DNA of 64,000 bases from Isoetes taiwanensis (lineage: Eukaryota; Streptophyta; Lycopodiopsida; Isoetales; Isoetaceae). The notes beneath the pieces are model-generated. The model saw only the letters and a list, made by a program, of their open reading frames with translations. It ran no database searches and had not been told where the DNA came from. Each line of letters begins with the position of its first letter. Position 1 is the first letter of the stretch. Below are positions 10,155 to 20,399 of this stretch, piece after piece. The translations under genes were made by a program, and so were the position numbers. The stretch covers positions 10,884,357 through 10,948,356 of the forward strand of contig JAJEKV010000031.1 of the NCBI GenBank assembly GCA_021234155.1. Direction: 5' to 3'.

Positions 10155-10942
10155 TTGAGACCAATCGGTCTATGGGACCCAACAGGAGTGCAGCAAACTT
10201 ATTACTGTCCTGAAGTGTTGCCTCCATCGCCAAAGTGGCCTTTAGTTATCCCTGAGCCTCATCGTAAAGCAGTTTGGCATTGGGTGTGGGATAAATTGCT
10301 CCATCCTAAGCTATCTATTTTATGGTGGCAAATCATTCATAGATGCATGCGGGTAAACACTGTTATTCATCGATTTCGTCCAGAAGTCTCTGTGATCTGC
10401 CCTCTTTGCATGCAAAGGGATGAGACAATTGAGCACTGCTTTTTCTTATGTTACCATGTTCGACTTGCTTGGCAGTGGCTTTTGAGTCTTTTCCATTGTG
10501 ACTTGAATAGTCAGCAGGTCCTATTGTCAGTCTATCCTAGTTCTTGGGACAAGTTAGCAAAGAGGGCTTTCCACTTAGCATCTGTTTGGATCATCTGGTC
10601 CCTCTGGAAGAGACAGAATCTTCTCATTTTCAAGGGACAGGTCTTTTCAGATATGCAAGTGCTTAGCGATGCTCGTAGTCGCATTGTAAAGGCGTACACG
10701 TGTTCTTCCTTAAAGGATGACGTCAAGAGTGTCATTTGGGAGCAATAGCTTCAGATTCAGACATACTCATAGCAAACAGTTGTGCTTATAGTGATATGTA
10801 TTCTCTGCTTTTCTATGCTATGTATGTGGTGGGTAGTGTTGCTCTAGTGGACATCTTCTCCACTGGGTTTTGAGTCCCCCATGTACTCTTTGTATTCTTT
10901 TGAGTAATAAAGGTCCACATTCATCCAAAAAAAAAAAAAAAC
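10155..10942 (+). mobile_element. 5'-truncated LINE: ORF2 C-terminus with zf-RVT domain, 3' UTR and poly(A)
   Basis: The 197-codon frame 10,155-10,748 encodes the end of a LINE ORF2. The zf-RVT core is visible: KLSILWWQIIHRCMRVNTV, then a C-x2-C pair (ICPLCMQRDETIEHCFFLC) with the following H and C that complete the zinc site, then RLAWQWL. These proteins are reverse transcriptase/endonucleases for target-primed insertion; this tail alone has no catalytic RT. A 190-bp 3' UTR follows, with GAGTAATAAAGG just before a 14-15 base A-run at 10,927-10,942. The frame is uninterrupted, making this among the best-preserved coding segments of the window. The upstream RT and endonuclease are absent. No target duplication was identified. 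Confidence 0.88.
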
Positions 10943-12186
10943 CTGCCTCGAAGAGCTTAATCATGTTTTCATAAAAAAGTTCATTTGGTAGTAAGAATCA
11001 AAATACAGTAATATCTCTCTGTTTCCATTCGTGCATGGTTGTAGAGACAAATCATTTTTTTCTTTGGTCTATACCTCTCTTTTGCATTTCACTTTTATAA
11101 TTTGTATATAGTCCATATTTTATTTCTGGATGTGAAGAATGTGTGGAAAAAAAGAAATTTATTTCTGCATTTTTGGCGGCCTTAGCTTGACAATGCGGTC
11201 TATGTCGTCGCATGGATAAGAGGAAACAACTATCATGATCATATGAATCACACGATCAACTGACCATCAACTAAACATCTGGTAGCATATGAAAGAAACT
11301 GGGCATCTGGCAAAGAGCATCTACTGAGCATCTGGCACAGAGCATCTGAGCATCTGAGTATATTGTTTTTTTGGCACTGAGCATCTGGTACAATGCCATA
11401 ATTTCCAACCATCAAAATAAAATAATTGTGAGCTTCAAGATACATTTATGCTCTGTGCCAATAAAAACATTACACGTGGAATATAATCCCCTAAAACCAT
11501 TGGTTTGAGAACCAAAACAGAAGAAACTTACATTGGAGCAGTATAGATGGGACATGCCTCCATTTTTGCTGAAGAGATCTGCAAAGGATAGGCATTTAGG
11601 CAGTAAAGGAATGAAGCATTCAAAAAAAAACTTAGGCCACCTTCCCGATAAGAAACAATGGAAGAAAGTTACATTGAAGGCATTCCACAAAGTATTTTGT
11701 ATGTCATCGATATCAAGAGCCTTGATCTACACTCCATTCGCAGTCTCCTATGAAATTCCAAAGAAAACTGACCCTGGCTTAAGGCTTGCTTGCCAACCGA
11801 GCTTAGCAAAGAGCTTTAGTTAGGATGACCAACTCAGATTGGAAGGGAGAAAAATTCATTGCGCCATTTTTGTATGTCGATGGAACCACAACATAATGCT
11901 CCTTCTGCAAAGCTCCGCTTTGCTCCAAGAGCTTGTGGGTTCATAAATTTGGTTTTGCTAATGAAAAGAGCCACCAAAATAGAAGCATCGACATTATGCC
12001 ATGGAAGTACACCAGTTCAAGCTTGACCTAGCTTTCAACATGCAAGTATTCCAAACCAAAACCATTCGAGCAAGTGATCTCGGCAACTTAGAATGAATAG
12101 GCGAATTACATGAATGCCTATAATTTCATGGTGGATTAGGAAGAAAGTCGACAAGTAATGTGTGCAAATCTTTCAAAAAGTTATAA
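10943..12186. other. AT-rich sequence with a small degenerate GAGCATCTGG repeat
   Basis: Between about 11,265 and 11,395 the phrase GAGCATCTGGCACA and variants recur six or seven times. Open frames at 11,412-11,690 (minus) and 11,533-11,823 (plus) overlap each other and have no recognisable domains. Confidence 0.45.
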
Positions 12187-12194
12187 GACTACAT

Positions 12195-12797
12195 CAGGGA
12201 ATAAATTACTAATCGTATATTTCTTATTAGCCAGAATGACTTTAGCTAAACTTGCTCGATATTAATCCCAAAACTTTCTGTGATTTAGCTAAACTGTACA
12301 CATTTTTCCTCTCATACTTTCTAGCATTTAGCTAAACTAACCCAAACATCATCCCAAAAATTTCTATGGTGTGGCCAACAAAAAATATTACGGCAAATTA
12401 CTATACATTTTTTCAATATATTCCACTCATTTTAGTCATTTTCTTTGTGAAAACATTCTAAAACAATGCTAATTAGCAAAGTCTAGGACTCAAACTAATC
12501 CATAATGCTATAAATTAAACTACTAATCATATATTTCATATAAACTAGAATGATGTTAGCTAAACTAGCCCAAAATTCATTCTGAAAGTTTCTATAGTTT
12601 AGCTAAACAATACAAATTTTTACTCTCTCACTTTCTAGCGTTTATTAAAGAGCTCGAGGTGGTTGGCAGATCCCGAAAAAGTTAAGCTAAAATTATAATT
12701 TTTTTCTCAATTTTTTCCATTTACTTTAGCCAAATTTTTTTGAAAATGCACTAAAAAATCGCCAAATAGCTAAGTTTAGCCCTTAAATTATTCCATG
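12195..12797. mobile_element. Non-autonomous hAT element, copy 1 (603 bp)
   Basis: The termini are CAGGGAATAAATTACTAA at the left and, read inward from the right, CATGGAATAATTTAAGG, forming short imperfect inverted repeats of the CAGGG type typical of hAT transposons. An exact 8-bp target duplication GACTACAT flanks it (12,187-12,194 and 12,798-12,805), the hAT hallmark length. The interior is AT-rich, repeats TTTAGCTAAAC many times, and has no coding capacity. It would need a transposase from elsewhere. The second copy at 21,693-22,294 is alignable from end to end. Confidence 0.92.
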
Positions 12798-12805
12798 GAC
12801 TACAT

Positions 12806-15800
12806 ACTCTGGATTAAACAATGGACCTGTAGCTTGCAATACTAATGCGAACAACAATATAGATCTCTAGATAAGAAGACAGATCCATAATAGCCAGTTC
12901 ATTGTTGGATGAAAGGGTCGAACAGAGGTCATAGGTACTAATAGAGTCGCCTGTGAAACAAAACTGTAAATACAATGTATTAAAATAAATTAAGAAAAAA
13001 AAATTTAACAGCCCAAAATGCCCACTTACTCCCATGTTTTTTAAAAACTTAATTTCAACCAGATATATCTCCCAATTTGGACCATTCATTTGCACCAATA
13101 GTTCATAATGAAAGTTGATCACATACCCTCAAAATCCCTTTAGTATATATAAAGATTATAGGCATGCACAAGCATTTCGCCATGGCACCAGGCTCTCAGT
13201 TACTTTCCATTCATATAAGGAAATGAGAACTAAGTTAGATTCCAAATTTGTTTGGTAAGGCTAAGTTATATCATTTTCTCCTATCTATTTTTCCTTTTTA
13301 ATATAATCTGGCATGGACTCTTCAATAAAATACAGCTTGCTCATTATTTGGCACTTCAAAACATACATTTTTTTGTAAGAAGTATCCTTTACTTAGTACA
13401 TCTCAAGGATAAACAATATTCAAGAGATGAAAATTTTAAGTTCGTAAGATATTTTACTTTCCTACACAGAAATATGTCACTTTTATGAGCAATTTGCATA
13501 ATGTAAGTTAGTCAATTCTTGATTGCTTCAAATCAACACAACTATATCTAAGTTAATCGATGTAATAGTAATAATATTCATTTACAAAAATCAATTAGAG
13601 GAAAATTAACTAAACATAGCAGATCTTTCAATTGACTAGCTTATTGTAACATGCATTAATCATCTATGTATGTGGACTAAGCAGTTGTTTCACAAGTTCC
13701 ACAAGTCAGTGTTCATAGATAGTGGGGTATCTCTCCCCAAGCACTTCAACATCTAGATATCTAATAAATTTGTGAAATTCAGTAAACTATTCCCCTCAAA
13801 TCTTACATTACATTTGAGTATGGAATGTCATTTTATTTGAAGTTACTAAGCACGAGTTGTAGATACTAACACATGCCTTGAAAATATCGAGAGTTCTACA
13901 ATAGAATTTTCCAAGAAATGGTGTAGAAAATAGGCATCTATGATTAGGTGTGAGAGAGACGTTTTCTAGAATTATGGCAGATGTAGGCTCTACAAGACTC
14001 ATGACACATCAAATTGTATTCGTGATGCAAGTTTCTAACTGTGAAGAAATGCTTCGTGTGTATATAATCAAAAGCAGTGCCAGTGGTGGCTGGCTGATGT
14101 GCCCTAAACCCATACAACAACAATAATGATGAACATGCCTTTATCATTAAAGAGAAAATGCAAACAAACTTTTGTTGCCGATGTGCCATAAACCCAAGCA
14201 ACAACAATAATGCTGAACATGCTGGTACCATTAAAAAGAAATGTTAGGTGAACTAGACGTTTAAAAGAATGTAAACACACTTTTCTAATCTAAAGGTAAT
14301 GATATTTGATGAAGCAATTACTTTTCAATTATATATTCCTAATAGTTGTGATAGAAATTTGCCCAAGATACTCTTTTGTGTGTTGCAACGAGTGAAAATT
14401 TCAACTACTACCTAATCTCCAAATGTGCAATTCTCCACGTATTTTAAAATTTTCCACCAAAATATTTCCCTTAGGGGAAACCCAGGTTAAATGCTTTAAG
14501 AGATGCAACATATGTATGAGGTTATTAGTTGTTTATGCTCAAGTTACCTAATCTCTATGTTCTTAGCCTCCAGTCATCTACCTTGTCTATATTAATGTTA
14601 ATAGTTGTTGTCCTCAAAAGAAAAACAATGGGATAAAGATCCCTTTTTACATAATGTCTAGAATGTTGGGCTAGATGAAATCAATAGAACATATGCCATT
14701 GTGAAATGATTTAAGCAAGTGCTCTTCCATCAAAGGCCATATTACATATTAGTAATGTTGTCAATATTTGATGTCGACGATGTTGAGAGGTTAATACGGT
14801 TACTTTATTCTAGTCTACAAATCCATCTGGTCATTAGATTCTTTGCACTTTTAAATGGGTAAAGTTTGATTCCATGTGATTATTCCAAGCATTGCCATTG
14901 AATAAATTCTTGATGCAAGATGGTACAACACATGGGCAAAGCGATGGAATACTATTCCAGATGCCAACCTAGTTTACTATCAAAAGTACAATTAATAAGT
15001 TTGTTATATTCCCATAAATAAACAAACTCAAACTTGCTCCATGTGTTTGGTTTGATTATCACATGAAAGTTATGAGGAGTAACAAGATAGTTTAGATTAT
15101 TCAATAATGACAGTCTAGGTTTTCTAGGTTATGACGATATAGTCTAGATAGTCTAGATTATGCAATAAGTATAAAATTTCTCATTCTCATTTTCTGATCT
15201 ACTATTCTTCCCTCAGCAATGGCAACGTCATCAAGATATCGTCAGACATGTTCATCAGTTTCCATGTCGCTATAAAGGGAACATTAATCTCATTTGTCAG
15301 ACACATTAAATGTCTCTGTATAAAACCATCTTCGAATTAATTAGAGCCATTCCAGACGAATTAAAAAGAAAAAAGCCCCCATCATGTCTATACGTCTTAA
15401 CCAGAAGGTTCTATTTTAGATTTGACGCTGCTCAATATCATTGTTATTGGGGAAACATCAACGTTGGTCAATCACATATTAGAAAGAGTTGTAAGCAATT
15501 AAATATAATTAATAGAACCAGTTTTATAACTACATAATGCTAATACATTCCTATACACACCTTTAGAAAGTCCAAGATTATGGTTGTTAAATATGAATAT
15601 TTTGTTAGTTTCTCCCTTAGACACTTCTATCATTTGGAGGAGCTTGTATAACATGCTGATCATTGTATCATTCTCTCACTTTGATCCCAAAAATAGAAAA
15701 AGAAAAAAGGAAGGACTTGGAGCAACATTATTGGACGCAATGTTGAAACTTGCTTCAACAATAATTATCTAAAAATTTGATAGCCACAAAAAAGATTATA

Positions 15801-15896
15801 TTGATTGATGGATGTGGAAGACTAAGCATATAAGAAGGTTTGAGGCACAAATTTCTTGAGGTTCCACTTATGGCTGATACAATTGTTGGTCAAAGA
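12806..15896. other. AT-rich intergenic sequence
   Basis: No gene is recognisable in these 3 kb. A tandem duplication of about 85 bp lies at 14,093-14,265: GATGTGCCCTAAACCCATACAACAACAATAATG-type sequence is repeated with changes. The TCTAGATAGTCTAGATTATG phrases near 15,092-15,160 are a minor local repeat. Open frames (12,814-13,122, 13,252-13,488, 15,310-15,537) are motif-free. Confidence 0.45.
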
Positions 15897-16081
15897 AAAG
15901 GCCCAAATCCAGCTTAATCGGAAGGAGACACACTAGGTCTAGCAACTATAGGTCTCGAGTTCGAGACCGCCCAACCAAGTCGCCCAACCAAGCAATGTAG
16001 TGTGGTGTGTGGTCACATGTCCAATTGGATGCTGCCTAGTGGCGTGACGTTAAAATACTATCTATCTATCTATCTATCTAT
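15897..16081 (+). mobile_element. tRNA-derived SINE with (TATC)n tail
   Basis: An RNA polymerase III A box (AGCTTAATCGG, about 15,911-15,921) and a B box (GAGTTCGAGACC, 15,957-15,968) are spaced as in a tRNA gene. The head reads like a tRNA (AGCTTAATCGGAAGGAGACAC, A-box region, then CTATAGGTCTCG). The body ends with GACGTTAAAATACTATC and a TATC tail to 16,081. This is the layout of plant SINEs. The 3' end matches that of the LINE-like element ending at 17,787, so it may be mobilised by that family. No target duplication was certain. Confidence 0.82.
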
Positions 16082-16099
16082 GTGTCTTGCTCCATCTGT

Positions 16100-17787
16100 A
16101 CCTGCCCATTGGCCTCTTCTTCCATGCCGCCTCACTGTTTAGGCTCAACTTGAGGCGCCAAGCCTAACCCTTAGGGGCTAGCATCAAATCGGCGGCTCGA
16201 TGGGTGTTCAACGTGGGTGGGGGAGGAGGCGGTTACGGCTCAATACGGTTCACGCATCAACACGATTTACGCATCACAATTTTTTCTTTGTCTAGCAAAG
16301 TCCAGCATCAACTCTGCACCAGCTTCTTCATCGCTCATAAGCACCTCGGTGGCCCTCTTCAGCATCAACGAACAGAAACCCAGCACAGTGCAACACAAAT
16401 CCTAATTTCAGAGCTTCCCTCATGATTCTGAAGCAGGATAAGTTTCGAGAGCTATGATGAGATAGGTTATTTTTGGATATGTTGGATTGCTCTCCAGCTC
16501 TTGTTCTCGGCCACTGTAGTCTCTTAGTAGAGGGTATTCATGTATTTAGAACAAGTTATCTATTGAAGCTATTCAATGCAGGGCTTAAGCTTTTACTCCG
16601 ATTGCCTTGGTTTGATACTCCAAATGCCGTGGCTAATTTTTTCTTCTCACACAGCTCAGATTGTTTTTGTCCCTAGGCTGAGTTGATGTTCCCCAGGTTG
16701 ATTTGATCTTTCCCAAGCCCATGCTCTTCCTCCAGATCTATTATTTGCTTATATTACCCGCCAGGTCTGGTCTTCTCTAGCTTAGTCCAACCCCCAAGCC
16801 AGCTCCTTACACAATTCAGCTTTTCACCCCCTCTACATGACTAGGAAAGCCAAGGATTTGGCAAGAAAGGCAAAGCTCGCAACAAGCTCCGCCAACACCA
16901 GAGCCAGGTGTAGTGCAGTCCCCAAATCCCGTTATAGCTTCTTCGCTTCCAGTAGGCACCTCCTCCAATCCAGAAAACTTAGACACACCTTTTCAAAATC
17001 TTGCACAGGGAATATATACTAGCTCAGAGTCTGTCGCCAACACCCGCTACACCTCCACACATATTGCGGGCGGATGCCATTGTACAAACAGAGGCGACAG
17101 TCGAGACGCATTCATATGTGGAGGTTGTAGATGTCCCAATGCATGAGGCAGTTTAGGAGCAACCACAGCCCCCTATAGAGACATGTCTACACAGCGAACA
17201 GGCTTACCATTGCACATCCAATGCCCAAGCTAGTGCTGGACCACTCCAGCTTGAGCTTCAGCCGAACAGGATCGGCATCGAAACTTGTGTCTCATAGGAG
17301 TTCAAAAAATAATTTCTGGTTCAGATACGGATGCAGCTGCACATTTTTTCACAGACACCATTCACACTACGAGCCCAAGCACGTTTACGGCACAAAGAGT
17401 GGATGCTCATCGTCCCGACCAACCACATTATCTTCTGGTACATTTTTAGTGTCGAAGGACCAGCTGCATGTTTTGCAGCATGGCAATCATCTTAAAGGTA
17501 GCCGCTTCTCAGTATAGGAAGATCTCTCGGGAGGCTCAGCAATTGTTGAACCGTGGCTTGCAAATCCCTAGTTGGGATATTCCTAGTTGTTTGGTGGTCT
17601 TGTTTTTTTTTTAGTTTTTATGTGTTACTTTTAAAATTTTACACTTGTCTCTTGTGACAGGGTTTAGTCCCCTAGGTTTTATTTGGGCTTTGGTTCCTTG
17701 CTTTGATTGGGCTTTTGCCCTCTGCTTGTACTAGTCCCATAACCCGATTGGATTTCCCTGGACGTTAAAAATATTATCTATCTATTA
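16100..17787 (+). mobile_element. LINE-like element, 3' part, with TATC tail
   Basis: From about 16,840 to 17,590 frame fragments carry a Pro/Ser/Thr-rich protein (VVQSPNPVIASSLPVG, HSYVEVVDVPMHEAV) ending in QYRKISREAQQLLNRGL, broken by frameshifts. A UTR-like stretch follows, with TTTGATTGGGCTTTTGCC and GTACTAGTCCCATAACC, finishing in GACGTTAAAAATATTATC and a short TATC tail at 17,775-17,786. That end closely matches the tail of the adjacent SINE. No RT domain is visible, so the class is inferred from the tail. The low-complexity protein could be an ORF1 or gag-like product. Confidence 0.5.
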
Positions 17788-19495
17788 AACTTAGAGAAAC
17801 AAGCCTGACACTATCAACATCAGAGAAAAGTATGATGAGTTCTCCACTGTTTTTCATATTGTACTACTAAATTTACCTTACAACATCCTGGAGCTTATCT
17901 AATATGATTAAACTTCCTTATGAATTTACTTTCTCTCTCTTCTTCTTCTTCTTCTATGGGAGACAATTTACCATGCAAATTAGAAGATCACTTAGTTTCA
18001 TAAAGTTATTTAAAGCACAATTTGATTAAAATGAAAAATTTCATGACCAATTAGGGACGAAATTGTTTTTTAGTCCTTTTTATGATCAATTTTTTAGCTA
18101 TTATGGCGCCATTATGTGTATTCATGCATGTGAAGTTGTAAATTAATAACTAGCAAGATTTGTGTATCCATGCATCAATTTATGACTTTGATAAGTTTAT
18201 ATACTAAATCTTATTGACATTTGAGCTACACACAATTTACAAATATTTCTTTGTTGTATCAGATTCCCTAATGTGAGTAAGAGAGTTAGATAGCCCAACA
18301 CCGCCCATGGGATCAAAATCAAATGCATGGGTAGTGAAGTCAGCTTCATCGAGATTGTCGAGGTCGAACATAGCTTCTTTAATAGCCTCGTAGTCAATGT
18401 CAGGAGTCTCAGGTGATTCATGTCAGGCTTGGCCTCTGATCGGCGAAGGAAAACCTCAAGTCCATGTCTTCAACAACAGTCCCGGTAGAAGACTGAAATC
18501 TTCATGGCATAGACGAATGCATGCGGTTCCATCACCCCAGTTGGAGGCAAATTCTTGTATTCAAGCAAGAATTAATTAATTAGAGAATTTCGAAATTCTC
18601 GTTTAGTATGAAATAGGTTGTTGGTTCTCTATAAAACGTCGTAATTGGTTGCAATTGAGTAGAAGTTGCCATTTATTTTATGATTTTCACCCATAAAATG
18701 TGAAATTGGCATTTGTAAGGCTAATCGAGCTCTTTTTGAGTAAGAAGTGACCATTAGAAAGCGTAAAAATGTTCAGGAGGAATCGTGCGCATGAACATTT
18801 AGAGTGCGTAGCTACTTCCATTGACATAATAATATTTTTATTTTAAAATTTTTAAATCTTATTCTACGTAATAAAACAAATACAATCTTTAACAAAAACA
18901 TATTTTTTACGCTCCAACACAATCGTGGCGATTTGCTTGAGCAAGAATGCTCATTTGCCTACGAAATCCTGCTCAACACACAATCGTGGCGATTACATTG
19001 AAACAAAACCCATGTATTTTCTGCGCCATTTTAAAGTGATGACTACTCAAAATATAACTTAAAAAAAAAACATTTGCTCAGCATAATCGCCACAGCGATT
19101 TTGCTAAGCAAAACTTGTGTCTTTTAGTGCTCATCTAAATTGCCTTAAGCAACGTGGAGCTAAAATTTACCACAAAATTCTGTTTCCTGCTCCTCAACAT
19201 CGCCATGGCGATTCTGTGGAACAAATTTTACCACGTAAAATCCTTTTCATAATCCAGAGATGACCATGGCTGAAAAAATTCTTGCAGCCATGCGATTTGG
19301 CAGAGGATTTCTTTCAAACATGCGGGTTTCTCCAGTCTGCAAATACAAAAATATTAAAAAGTTCAGTCTTTCTCAAGCTTACACATAGATTTGCGGGTCA
19401 GATTAGCCTTCAACGCCCCCGGATAGATTCAAAGGTCATATTAGTCTTCATTGGCACAAGATCATCGCCCTGATCTGGACAAAACATGATTAATA
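17788..19495. other. AT-rich intergenic sequence with repeated ATCGCCACGAT-like words
   Basis: No gene is recognised. Between about 18,915 and 19,215 the word AATCGTGGCGATT or its variants occurs four times, including the perfect 14-bp palindrome ATCGCCATGGCGAT at about 19,201-19,214. A short duplication (CAAGCATTCYRATTGCATCC) follows at 19,501-19,560. Confidence 0.45.
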
Positions 19496-19500
19496 CATGA

Positions 19501-20215
19501 CAAGCATTCCGATTGCATCCAGAACTATTACAAGCATTCTAATTGCATCCAGAACTATTACATGCAGGGATTCTTAAGAAATAATAAAGAAGACAAAACA
19601 TAAGAAGCAGCGATTCTGAAGCAGGGGTGTAGAAGTCATCAAAATCCAAGCAGGTATTACCGGGAGGCGGGTGCGAGAAGGACAAAATCTCAGCGGGGAC
19701 TCGGAGGCGGGGGTGCGGACCGGCAAAAATCTCGAAGCAGACAAAATCAAAGCGAGGGGGTTCCAATCCGGCAAAATCCAAAAGCAGTTCATAAGCGGCA
19801 AAATCCAAACAGGGTTCAAAATGCGTGCCTGTAGGAAGCCATTTATGTTGAATCCTTTGATGCCATCTATGCTGAATCCGTCTATGCCATCTTCCTCCAT
19901 TTCAATCTATGCCCTTGGAAGCATCTGCAGTCTGCTTAGAGCCCTGTAACTCTAGGAGCTTCGTCCACAGGCACCTCTGTCTGCTTCAAAAAGAAACCAC
20001 CCTAAAGAACTCCAGAAAGGACTGTGGTGTAGGACGAAGCTGCAGCTATGGCGACGTCCGGCTATGGCGCTGGAGATTTGACCTTCTTATGGCGACTTTC
20101 GGCACTGGCGCTTGGATCTTGGACCTCCGGCGATGGCAAAACCTGGCTATGGCGCTTGAAGCTTGGAGTTCGGAGATGCTTGTCGACAACCAGTATGGCA
20201 GCTGCAGAGGGAAAT
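19501..20215. other. Unassigned region with short internal repeats
   Basis: A 30-bp unit (AAGCATTC..ATTGCATCCAG) is duplicated at 19,500-19,562. GCTATGGCG words recur at 20,045-20,170 and a TCTATGCCATC/TTGAATCC motif repeats at 19,845-19,900. Overlapping open frames on both strands (19,539-19,900 minus, 19,671-20,287 plus) contain no known domain. Confidence 0.4.
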
Positions 20216-20399
20216 AAAATTCTCTCTCTTGTTCAAATTTTAAATTATCCCGCCTATCTTGGGCGGGACAAATTTAATGGAGGATGATGACTTTTTGACT
20301 TGTGGTTGGGCGGGACAATTTCAAATTAAAGTTGAGTACTTTTGGCTTGTGGTGGACCTGAAGAGGTGCACTCGAAATTCTCAAAATCAGCTTATTTTC

